64,000 bases of DNA from assembly GCA_947499595.1 (NCBI GenBank), contig CANMOY010000001.1:1-64000 (forward strand). The letters run 5' to 3'. Source of the stretch: an uncultured Mesonia sp. GTDB taxonomy: Bacteria; Bacteroidota; Bacteroidia; Flavobacteriales; Flavobacteriaceae. Below are positions 7,035 to 15,728 of this stretch, one piece after another. The notes under the pieces are model-generated. The model was not told the DNA's origin, did not search any database, and saw nothing but the letters and a program-made list of their open reading frames with translations. The first letter of the stretch is position 1, and each line of letters begins with the position of its first letter. Both the position numbers and the translations under genes were made by a program.

Positions 7035-10000
7035 ATGATGAAAAAATATTCCGCTAACTACTCCTTCACCAACCATAATTTCGTTATTCAAAATCTAAAT
7101 AGTTCAAGAAAAGAATCGGAATTTTTATCCGCAATACTAATAATCAAAAATTTAATTCAAAGAGGTAAACCTACTTTGATGAGTCAATATTTACAAAGTA
7201 TTTATGGTTCAATACACAAGGAAACCGAACACTTTAAAAAACCATTTGTTCTTATAAATCAATCAAATCTAAAATGGAATAACACTATAAGAGGAGATGA
7301 AGAGAATAATTACTTTCCTGCAAGAACATTTTTAGTAGAAAGAATAAGTCAAGATTTATCAGAGTACGAATTTATCAAACAACTAATAGTACCTGAAATT
7401 GAAATTAATCAAATTACGCAAAGAGATGACGAAAATTTCAGACACCAATGTGTTGATTTTTTCTTACCTCAAGCAAACTTGGTAATTGAAATAGACGGGC
7501 AACAGCACAAGCTAGACCCTAACAGAATCAAAGATGAGGGTCGAGACAGTCATTTAGCCTTATCTAAAATAAAAACAATTAGGATAGACACTTTCGATTT
7601 TGAAGCGAGAAATAAAACTTATTTTGAGAAAATTGAAGAAATAAAAAACCAGCTAGACACACATTCAAGATTTCTAAATTTATATAAAAACAATTTTAAT
7701 CTCAGCTTCGCTGAGATTCCAGAAGAAATAAAAAAAACAAAATTATTGCCTACGGCAACAATTCGATTTCAAATCCTACTTCTTGAATTACTAGAAAGTG
7801 GATTATTAAATCTTGATGATGACAAATGGCTATTTGAAGTTAAAAACCAAGACATAAATGGTTATGAAAACCACGCAATAGAAGATGTTTTTGAATGGCT
7901 TCATCATTTACTAAAATTGCAAAAAATAACATTTAACGAACCGCAATTTGAGATTAAAAATGTTCAAAATTTCAATGACGAAAATTGCATAAAGATAGAT
8001 TTTAGCCTTTTTGAACGTTGGACTGACGAAAATTCACTTAATGCAGATGTAATCTATGTTAGAACCGATTATTTAGACCTTTTTCATAATCGGAATAAAA
8101 ACAAACTAGACCGAATCAATTATTTTAAACTTAGTACTTCTAAAAAATTCAAATACAAATTACTTTTTAATGATGAATCTGATGACCTAGAAAACTTAGA
8201 GTTTTTTCTCAAAAACATATTTGGGTACGATAAGTTTAACAATGGTCAAATCTCGATAATTCAGAATATTTTAGAGAACAACACAACAATAGGTTTACTT
8301 CCAACAGGTGGTGGAAAATCTTTAACCTATCAACTTGCTTGTCTTTTACAGCCTTGTATAAGTTTTGTTGTTTGCCCAATAAAATCGTTAATGTACGACC
8401 AAATAAAAGACCTTGACCAAGCATACATTCAAAATATTGAGTCAATAAACAGCGATACGATAGGGGCAGAAAGAACAGAAATATTAGATAACTATGGTAA
8501 TGGTAAATATTTCTTTGTTTTTATTTCACCAGAAAGATTTCAAACAAAGGATTTCAGAGAAAGATTAACTGCTATTAATTCACAATTAAATTTTTCTTAT
8601 GCAGTAATAGATGAAGTACATTGTTTATCAGAATGGGGACACGATTTTAGAACATCTTATTTAAATCTTTCAAACACCATAAAAAAATACTGTCCTTCAA
8701 TTAATTTTTTAGGATTAACTGCAACTGCATCAGTTAATGTTCTAAAGGATATTCAATTAGAATTTAATACTGACCAAAAAAATGTAAAAACCTTAACTGA
8801 TTATACTCGACCAGAATTAGAATTCGTAGTTATAAATGATAATGGAAGAAAATATCAAGAAGTAACTACTATTATTGAAAATCATATTGAAGAAGATAAT
8901 TTTTTTGATTCTGATTCTGACAACCCTAAGTGTGGTTTAATATTTACACCTTTTGTAAATGGTGGAAATGGTTGTTTTGACTTATCAAATAAACTTACAT
9001 CTAACTTTAACGTTCCTGTAAAATTCTATTCAGGTTCAAAACCAAAAAATTATAAGAACGACTTAGACTTTGAAACGTACAAAGTAAAAGTTCAAGACGA
9101 ATACAAACAAAACAAGTTCACATTGCTAACAGCGACCAAAGCTTTTGGTATGGGAATAAATAAAAAGAATATAGGTTTTACTGTGCATTATGGAATGCCA
9201 GCTTCAATGGAATCGCTTTACCAAGAAGCAGGAAGAGCGGGAAGAGATAAAAGTAAAGCAAAATGCTATGTTCTGTTAACAGAAGAAAAACCTGAAACGG
9301 ATGTTGAAACTATTTTTAACCCAGAATCAACTTACGAAGAAATCCAATCATTAACGGAGAAAGTAAAATGGGATGGTCAAGATGTATTTCGTCAAATATT
9401 CTTGTATCAAAATGGATTAGATTCAATATCTAAAGAATTAGAACTTGTAGCACAACTTCATAATACTTATTCGGAATCAGGAGTTTCTAAAGTTGTTTAT
9501 GCAAGAAATTTAGCTTCAAACAAAACAAAAGTTGAAAAAGCAATTTACCGATTGTCAAATTTAGGTGTTATAGCTGATTGGACTGTTGACGATTTTTTTA
9601 ATGGAGTTTTTACTGTGACGTACAATACTTTCTCGGAAGAAAGTATAAAGTCCACTCTACTTAAATTTATTAAAAAGTATGTTGACGACTTTGAATTTGA
9701 TAATCATTCTGATAGAATCAAATACACAAATATTTTAAACGACAATGAATTACCAGTATTTAAACGTTATGTAAAAGTTTTATTACAATGGTCTTATGAT
9801 AAGTTTGGTGCAAATAGAAGAGAGTCTTTAAAGAATGTATATGAAAACTGCTTAAAATATGAGGATACCCATCAGGGAAAGGAAGCTTTTAAAAAGTCAT
9901 TAGAAGCATATTTTAAATTTACCGAAGCCACTTATATTTTACAGCACATAGCAGAAAACAACAATAAAGATTTCTCGAAGTGGTTTGAAGTTTTTTATGA

Positions 10001-10427
10001 CGAAAACAACAATTTTATAAGAAAAGACGATTTAATTGACTTAGCAGGAAACCTTCAGCGTTTTTTGGAAAGTTTTCAAACAAATACAGGTTTAAATCTT
10101 ATAAATGGATTAACCATCTTACTATTAGAAGAGTCATTTAATAAAATTGAAGAGCAACGATTTTCAAAAGCATTTGATACTATTTCAATCTACGAAGAAT
10201 CGAAGTTTGACTATATTGTTGACCAAATTCTTGAAATATCAAAAAGAATAAACCAAAAAGGAAAAATTATATTGTTGAAATTCTTGTATAAATTCAGTAA
10301 AACAGAAGAAGAAAAATTAAGATTTGCTAAAGAATTAGGAGATACCGAAACTATGCTCATCCATTACAACAACAGACTTAAAAGCATTAATAAAAATATA
10401 GAATATGGATTTAGAAAAATTGGATAG
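7035..10427 (+). CDS. RecQ-type helicase with N-terminal nuclease-like domain
   Basis: This ~1130-residue SF2 helicase has Walker A LPTGGGKSLTYQ near residue 425, DEVH followed by CLSEWGHDFR near 525, and the motif VI region QEAGRAGRDKS near 730, the typical RecQ order. Before the helicase, around residues 130-190, is DFFLPQANLVIEIDGQQH, then HLALSKIKTIRIDT. This resembles the DUF559/Vsr-like PD-(D/E)XK endonuclease fold. The C-terminal ~350 residues are helical and unassigned, and a classical RQC/HRDC region is not evident. I moved the start from 6945, which lies inside a hairpin, to the MM at 7035/7038. It overlaps the next gene by 23 bases. A defence role is likely from context but not proven. 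Confidence 0.8.
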   Translation: MMKKYSANYSFTNHNFVIQNLNSSRKESEFLSAILIIKNLIQRGKPTLMSQYLQSIYGSIHKETEHFKKPFVLINQSNLKWNNTIRGDEENNYFPARTFLVERISQDLSEYEFIKQLIVPEIEINQITQRDDENFRHQCVDFFLPQANLVIEIDGQQHKLDPNRIKDEGRDSHLALSKIKTIRIDTFDFEARNKTYFEKIEEIKNQLDTHSRFLNLYKNNFNLSFAEIPEEIKKTKLLPTATIRFQILLLELLESGLLNLDDDKWLFEVKNQDINGYENHAIEDVFEWLHHLLKLQKITFNEPQFEIKNVQNFNDENCIKIDFSLFERWTDENSLNADVIYVRTDYLDLFHNRNKNKLDRINYFKLSTSKKFKYKLLFNDESDDLENLEFFLKNIFGYDKFNNGQISIIQNILENNTTIGLLPTGGGKSLTYQLACLLQPCISFVVCPIKSLMYDQIKDLDQAYIQNIESINSDTIGAERTEILDNYGNGKYFFVFISPERFQTKDFRERLTAINSQLNFSYAVIDEVHCLSEWGHDFRTSYLNLSNTIKKYCPSINFLGLTATASVNVLKDIQLEFNTDQKNVKTLTDYTRPELEFVVINDNGRKYQEVTTIIENHIEEDNFFDSDSDNPKCGLIFTPFVNGGNGCFDLSNKLTSNFNVPVKFYSGSKPKNYKNDLDFETYKVKVQDEYKQNKFTLLTATKAFGMGINKKNIGFTVHYGMPASMESLYQEAGRAGRDKSKAKCYVLLTEEKPETDVETIFNPESTYEEIQSLTEKVKWDGQDVFRQIFLYQNGLDSISKELELVAQLHNTYSESGVSKVVYARNLASNKTKVEKAIYRLSNLGVIADWTVDDFFNGVFTVTYNTFSEESIKSTLLKFIKKYVDDFEFDNHSDRIKYTNILNDNELPVFKRYVKVLLQWSYDKFGANRRESLKNVYENCLKYEDTHQGKEAFKKSLEAYFKFTEATYILQHIAENNNKDFSKWFEVFYDENNNFIRKDDLIDLAGNLQRFLESFQTNTGLNLINGLTILLLEESFNKIEEQRFSKAFDTISIYEESKFDYIVDQILEISKRINQKGKIILLKFLYKFSKTEEEKLRFAKELGDTETMLIHYNNRLKSINKNIEYGFRKIG

Positions 10428-10929
10428 TGTTGTTAATGAATTGGAACATAACTCCAAGCAACTAAAAGATTTTACAGATGTTTATTCAGAAATAAGCACA
10501 CTTCAATCGAATATAAGTCGAAACTTAGAGTTAATTGAAGAAAATAATAAAAGCTTAAACTCTGTAAGTGCCGTTATTAAAAAGAAAACAGAAGAAAACA
10601 CAGAACAACTAAAAGTTGCGAATAAATTTCTTGAGCAGAAAATTGGAGAAATTTATAAAGACAATAAATCTTTTCAAAAAGAGCTTGACGCAACACTCAT
10701 AACAAGACTTGACAAGCATAAATCAGACATTCAAGTTGAAATTAGAAACGAAGGAACTCAAATACAGCGTGCATTTGAAAATACTTTGAACTCTAATTTT
10801 AGCACAATGGAAGGTAAAATAAAAGAACGGTTTGAATTACAATCTAAAGAATTGAAAACATTGAAAATTTTAGTTTTTGTTTTAATTGCTATCGGAATAG
10901 GTTTAGGAATTGGACTTTACTTGAAATAG
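10405..10929 (+). CDS. Coiled-coil protein with C-terminal membrane anchor
   Basis: This 174-residue protein consists almost wholly of Leu/Lys/Glu/Asn heptad-like sequence (residues ~5-145, predicted long coiled coil), ending in one hydrophobic segment LKILVFVLIAIGIGLGIGLYLK that is interrupted only near its ends. It is therefore probably a tail-anchored or C-terminally anchored inner-membrane protein with a cytoplasmic coiled coil. Its ATG lies 23 bases inside the helicase gene, so the two are translationally coupled and probably work together. It could be a membrane effector or sensor for the helicase-nuclease. I recognise no family. Confidence 0.7.
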   Translation: MDLEKLDSVVNELEHNSKQLKDFTDVYSEISTLQSNISRNLELIEENNKSLNSVSAVIKKKTEENTEQLKVANKFLEQKIGEIYKDNKSFQKELDATLITRLDKHKSDIQVEIRNEGTQIQRAFENTLNSNFSTMEGKIKERFELQSKELKTLKILVFVLIAIGIGLGIGLYLK

Positions 10930-11052
10930 CCAACGCTAAAAGCCATACACAACTTGTACCGATTTTGATTCGGGGTTTGCAATTCTCAAAAGCCAAAATT
11001 GAAGAAAAGTATTGTAAGCTTCCCCTAATTAGAACTGCTTAGTTTTCCAAAA
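10930..11052. other. Half of an interrupted cassette spacer
   Basis: GCCAACGCTAAAAGCC, ACACAACTTGTACCG and a CTCAAAAGCC stretch resemble one arm of the hairpin seen at 6931-7010. The pattern stops at about 11013 where IS3-derived sequence begins (GTAAGCTTCCCC, shared with 45219). Confidence 0.35.
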
Positions 11053-11457
11053 TTACATTTTTATTTGTTTTTTAATTCCTCTTCGGCTAGCCCAAGAGGA
11101 ATTAAGTTTTGCGTATTTTACAGGCGGGATTTTACCTAAGCTATCGTGTGGTCTTTTATGGTTGTAATCCTCCATCCAAATTTTAGTTTGCTTTCGTACC
11201 TAATCTAGGTTTTCAAAAATATACTTGTTTAGCAGTCCTCTTCTATACGAGCCGTTGAAGCGCTCTACAAAAGCGTTTTGGGTCGGTTTTCCAGGTTGGA
11301 TATATTTAAATTCTATATCGTGCATTTGACTCCATTCATTTGTTATGTGTGTGATAAACTCTGAGTCGTTGTCAATACGTATCCTCTTGGGCTTCCTTTT
11401 TTTGTTGATTAAATGGTTGAGTACCCAAAACCTAGTGCCTGCACCTAAATCCCGCAA
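11053..11457 (-). pseudogene. IS3-family transposase remnant, copy A
   Basis: The sequence encodes the second half of an IS3-type DDE integrase core: RIDNDSEF carries the second Asp and NAFVERFNGSYRR the catalytic Glu. The frame reaches FENLD and then hits TAG at ~11200, where the second copy at 45 kb has CAG. It then continues in the same frame to a stop at 11053. The N-terminal half is absent. The 11013-11300 part is nearly identical to 45217-45486, so both derive from one IS. Confidence 0.75.
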
Positions 11458-11511
11458 CCTAAAGTCACCAATCCTATATAACTTTAATTATAAATGACCA
11501 ATCAAAATACT

Positions 11512-11519
11512 TATATTTG
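11512..11519 (+). promoter_or_regulatory. Candidate -7 box upstream of the WYL gene
   Basis: TATATTTG matches the Bacteroidota -7 consensus TAnnTTTG, 98 bases before the WYL regulator start. No clear TTG -33 box is seen at the expected distance. It is the best candidate in this interval for driving the downstream operon. Confidence 0.35.
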
Positions 11520-11617
11520 GTTCTAAATAGTGATTAATCTTAGAGCATTACCACATCTTTAAGACCCTAACAAATTCTTTTGAAATCACAAAACTAAATT
11601 TAGAGCTAAACTGACTC

Positions 11618-12619
11618 ATGTCCACAAACAAAAACGCCCAACTACGCTACAATGTGATTGATAAATGTTTAAGCAATTTTCAGCGAAGGCATACATATTA
11701 CTCGATATTAAAAGAAGTTAACCAAATATTATTTGATCATGGTTATGATGGTATTAAACACCGTCAACTCCAAGACGACATTAAGTTTATGGAATCCCTC
11801 GATGGTTTTAATATTGAGTTAGCAGAAGGTTTAAAAGACGGCAAGAAAAAAGTTCTACGGTATAAAGATAAAAATTTCTCTATCTCTAAACACCCCTTAA
11901 ACCAACTTGATAAAGAACAGCTGAGCTCAACGCTCACCATCTTATCGCGCTATAAACACAGAGCTGAATTCAAATGGTTAGAAGAATTTATACCGCGCAT
12001 GGAGCAAGCTTTTGAATTGGTAGAACAAGGGAAAGAAAACATTGTCGATTATCAAAGCAATCCCGATTTAGTAGGAGCAAAATGGATAGGTGTTTTGTTT
12101 AATCTCATTGTAAAGCAAAAAACAGCTCTTATTGAATATCAACCATATGAGAAAGATCCAAGCTCATTTGTTGTTCATCCTTATCACTTAAAGCAATACA
12201 ATAACCGCTGGTTTCTATTGTGTAAAACAGAGGATTACCCAACAATTTCAACCTATTCTCTAGACCGCATAAATAAAATAGAAGAAACGGGCAATGATTA
12301 CAGACCTACAGAGATCAATTGGTTAGATTATTTTGATGAAATTATTGGTGTTACAAAGCCAGAGGGACAAGAACCTGTTAAAATACAACTGCGTTTCTCA
12401 GAAAAGACAATAAATTATGTACATACAAAACCCATACACGGTACCCAAAAAACAATAAAATCAGACCCAACTAATCGAACAATCCAGATTGAAGTCATTC
12501 CTAATTTCGAGTTATATCAAACCCTGTTATCATTCGGTGCTGAGGTAGTCGTTTTAAGTCCAGAAATTGTAACGATAAAGATAAAAGAAAAAATATATCA
12601 AATGAAAAATAATTATTAG
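11618..12619 (+). CDS. HTH/WYL-domain transcriptional regulator
   Basis: This 333-residue protein has an N-terminal winged-helix-like region (RYNVIDKCL..FQRRHTYYSI..EVN) and a central WYL domain, seen as KTALIEYQPYEKDPSSFVVHPYHLKQYNNRWFL in separate blocks followed by TYSLDRINKIE. WYL regulators sense a ligand, probably nucleic acid, and commonly repress defence operons such as BREX (BrxR) and CBASS (CapW). It lies 75 bases upstream of the two large co-directional genes at 12695 and 15729, so it probably regulates them and itself. The ATG at 11618 is the natural start. Confidence 0.85.
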   Translation: MSTNKNAQLRYNVIDKCLSNFQRRHTYYSILKEVNQILFDHGYDGIKHRQLQDDIKFMESLDGFNIELAEGLKDGKKKVLRYKDKNFSISKHPLNQLDKEQLSSTLTILSRYKHRAEFKWLEEFIPRMEQAFELVEQGKENIVDYQSNPDLVGAKWIGVLFNLIVKQKTALIEYQPYEKDPSSFVVHPYHLKQYNNRWFLLCKTEDYPTISTYSLDRINKIEETGNDYRPTEINWLDYFDEIIGVTKPEGQEPVKIQLRFSEKTINYVHTKPIHGTQKTIKSDPTNRTIQIEVIPNFELYQTLLSFGAEVVVLSPEIVTIKIKEKIYQMKNNY

Positions 12620-12694
12620 TACGCACAACTGCTGCATAGTTTAAAATTATTTTTGTTTAACATTTATCAAGTACTCAAGTTTTAAACCATAATT

Positions 12695-15600
12695 ATGAGC
12701 TTCTTCCAACATATTATTGCCAAGAAAAATCTTCAAAAACATGATGGTAGACCACTCTGGCGCTACTTTTTGTCTGATGAAGATTATATTAGTTTATTAG
12801 ATCACTTAAGGTACGCAACAATCTACTCTTGTGACCCTAGAGATGCAACTTTTTTCTATGCCGAATGGTGGAAACGAAATTATGATGGTGGAAAACCGAG
12901 TAAAAACGAAATTTTTGAATCTTTAAAAGGGAATATAAAATTTCAACTGACATCAGATGAGTTTTATAGGCTAGCGAAGAAAGGGGCCTCTATGCTAAAT
13001 GTTAAATGGATTAAAAAACAAAATACGCTTCGATTTAAAACCCTTCTCTTACAAGGAGGACTTCCGCTTAAGCACATTTCAGAAAATCAAGGAAAATATA
13101 AAGATTTCTTAGAAGCAGTTTTAGAAGAACAACCTTCAAGTATAGAGGATTTTATGTTCAAATCACATATCATAAACTTACTACCTAAATCTAGCCAAAA
13201 TGATGTGGTTTACGAGAACTGCCTGGAAATTGTTAAGTCTATTCTAAACAATGACGGAGAGTTTGATAAATTGCTGGAATCGGAAGATACATTGAAGGAG
13301 ATTTCAAAATCTCTTAAAGTAAAAAAATCAATAATTTCAAAAAAAAAGAGACAATCAAAACCTAAAAATTACTGGCTACTTAGTTTTAAAAATAACGATT
13401 ATAAAATCAGCCTAAGGGTAGGTCTTGCCGATACTTATACGGGTGAAGCTTTACAAGGTATTTTAGGATTTGCAGTAAATAAGAAAGAATATCAGTTATA
13501 CCTGGATGACAATCTAATTTGTGTATTCCGTAGAATGGTTAACAATAATTATAAGACAGATTGGTACCATCAACAAAACAATGAATGGCAAATTTCTGAT
13601 GGCATTCCATACACTTATGTTATTTCTGATGATGAAAAAATTGAGGTGTCTGATTTTATTCAAGTACTACCCAATCTAGAAGAACCTAGTTTATGGAGCA
13701 GATTTAACGATAATGAATGGCGATTAATGAAAGGAAATTCAGTGCCTACTAAAGATGCTGCCGTTCTGCTTCCTGATAATTGGTCGCCTAATCACCCTAC
13801 TTCAAAAATTACATTGTATTCAAATTCATTTCTATGGATGCCTTTTGAAGGTGAGATTAAAATAAATTCTGTAGACTTAAGAGAAGAACGTATTTTTCTT
13901 ACTGATGTAGAATCATTCGACTGGTTAATACAGTCACAGAAACCTAATTGGATGGTAAAAGCAAACTTACCAGTTGTTAAGTCCATCCCGAGGGTTCTAG
14001 TTTTTGATGAAAATGGATACGATATCCAAAGAAATCATTTCAAAGTTTATTTACGTAAACATAAATCTAAAGATCTTTGGGATGATATTAATACTCTTAA
14101 ATATATCAAAACAGGTTGCTTTGACATAAAGATAGTAAAAGGTGACCTGGTAGCTTACGATACATTTTTTAACATTGGTAATCTAAAAGTTAAATATAAA
14201 GCGCAATCTATTCATTCTGCATCTATCACATTTGAAAACCTCCACTATTTCACTTGTGAGCTTAATGAAACAAACATTGTCAAAATAAGAGAAATAAATA
14301 ATGATTATGAATTAAAAATAAAGACTGAACACTCAACCATACCCAAAACTGTAAAAGGCTCCATAGGTGAAGCAGGCAAAAAGAAATTATACTTTGACTT
14401 ACAATCTCCTTTTCAAGGTATGGCTATTACTAATAGTGCGGGCCATATAATTTTAGAAGAACAGAAACTATCCCTTGCAAATCTTTACGGGATGAGAATT
14501 TTGAGTACTAGAAATCAAGAGACTACTTTAACTATCAAAAATAGTTTGAAAAATGATGTTAAGATTACAAAGATTATAAACGAGTCCGTTCAACCTGTAA
14601 TCAGCTTTAAAGATGAAATCGTAAGACTTTTTTATTTAGCCGATGCGATGGATTATAGAAATAAAGTATGCCTTGAGTTGTCTGAGGGTAATAACAAAAA
14701 GATATATGAGATTTCTGGGTTTAGTCACACGTTGGATATTACGTATGAACTTAAACGTAAAGTTACTTTATTTGGTTGTAAGCCTGATTTAGATCTCTTT
14801 GCTGTACCAGTTAATTGTAGAGCTGAGGATATAGATATTATTCCGCTTTCGTGTAATGAAGACGTTTACACTATTCCTGAAACCGCCATTTTAAACCAAT
14901 TCATTATCATTTCTTCAAAAAAGGAAGGTAATCAGTTAATGCCACGTTTTGTAAAAACAAATAAAAAAGTTCTACCAATAGATGCTAAGGAGCGTATAGA
15001 TAATTTTCACAAAGAGCTATCAATGACTAGTTATAGAGATGATATATGGTTACAAACCAAATATTATTTTCATGTTTGTCTGCAATTTGATCTTCCTTAT
15101 TCTACATTTGATCAGTTAAGAGCAATTTCAAGGTGTCCTGAAATAGCAGCCAAAGCCTTTTTATTTTTGATCCCAAATCTTTATGATTACAGTAATTATT
15201 TACAAAACATAATTCCTGAATTAGAAAAAGACCTAGGCTTCTGTTTTCATTGGATCTCAAAAGAGGCTTGGAAGATGGCACTGGTGAGTATGGAAAGGCA
15301 TTACAATTCAAAAGAATTAGAAAAATGTAAAGGCGTATTAGCTGAATATTTTGATGAGTTAGGATTATTCCAAGTCTTTATGTTACTGATAAATCTTCCC
15401 TTAACACAAGAATCAACTATTTTAAATAGTCATATATTAGATTTAAGGAGTCAGTTATCAGTTCAGGTTCAAAATGAATTACCTCGTAATAATCCAAAAA
15501 TATCTAAAGATTATAATATTCAAATTGAAGATCACAATCAGGTAAAATTACTTATTCAATCTCCTATAGCTGTTGCAGAATCTATAAATAACATACAACA

Positions 15601-15724
15601 AGAGTATCCGATTTGGGGTGGTGGTGAAAAACGCGAAGTAATTAGGCGTAATATCCAATACTGCCAATATCTTAAACCAGATTTTTACAACAAAACCTTA
15701 TTACACGCCTTAACAAGAAGCTAA
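12695..15724 (+). CDS. ~1000-residue STY4851/ECs_5259-like protein of a defence locus
   Basis: This is a 1009-residue cytoplasmic protein. Its N-terminus has DGRPLWRYFLSDEDY and, after about 25 residues, FFYAEWWKRNYDGG, a pattern I associate with the STY4851/ECs_5259 family of enterobacterial and other restriction islands. No enzymatic motif is visible. The middle is beta-rich with repeated immunoglobulin-like strands, and the C-terminal third is helical with the end motif WGGGEKREVIRRN. It ends 4 bases before the giant DUF1998 helicase and follows the WYL regulator, so the three likely form one operon. It may be the substrate-recognition or scaffold subunit; that is inference. Family assignment is moderate. 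Confidence 0.65.
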   Translation: MSFFQHIIAKKNLQKHDGRPLWRYFLSDEDYISLLDHLRYATIYSCDPRDATFFYAEWWKRNYDGGKPSKNEIFESLKGNIKFQLTSDEFYRLAKKGASMLNVKWIKKQNTLRFKTLLLQGGLPLKHISENQGKYKDFLEAVLEEQPSSIEDFMFKSHIINLLPKSSQNDVVYENCLEIVKSILNNDGEFDKLLESEDTLKEISKSLKVKKSIISKKKRQSKPKNYWLLSFKNNDYKISLRVGLADTYTGEALQGILGFAVNKKEYQLYLDDNLICVFRRMVNNNYKTDWYHQQNNEWQISDGIPYTYVISDDEKIEVSDFIQVLPNLEEPSLWSRFNDNEWRLMKGNSVPTKDAAVLLPDNWSPNHPTSKITLYSNSFLWMPFEGEIKINSVDLREERIFLTDVESFDWLIQSQKPNWMVKANLPVVKSIPRVLVFDENGYDIQRNHFKVYLRKHKSKDLWDDINTLKYIKTGCFDIKIVKGDLVAYDTFFNIGNLKVKYKAQSIHSASITFENLHYFTCELNETNIVKIREINNDYELKIKTEHSTIPKTVKGSIGEAGKKKLYFDLQSPFQGMAITNSAGHIILEEQKLSLANLYGMRILSTRNQETTLTIKNSLKNDVKITKIINESVQPVISFKDEIVRLFYLADAMDYRNKVCLELSEGNNKKIYEISGFSHTLDITYELKRKVTLFGCKPDLDLFAVPVNCRAEDIDIIPLSCNEDVYTIPETAILNQFIIISSKKEGNQLMPRFVKTNKKVLPIDAKERIDNFHKELSMTSYRDDIWLQTKYYFHVCLQFDLPYSTFDQLRAISRCPEIAAKAFLFLIPNLYDYSNYLQNIIPELEKDLGFCFHWISKEAWKMALVSMERHYNSKELEKCKGVLAEYFDELGLFQVFMLLINLPLTQESTILNSHILDLRSQLSVQVQNELPRNNPKISKDYNIQIEDHNQVKLLIQSPIAVAESINNIQQEYPIWGGGEKREVIRRNIQYCQYLKPDFYNKTLLHALTRS

Positions 15725-15728
15725 TACA

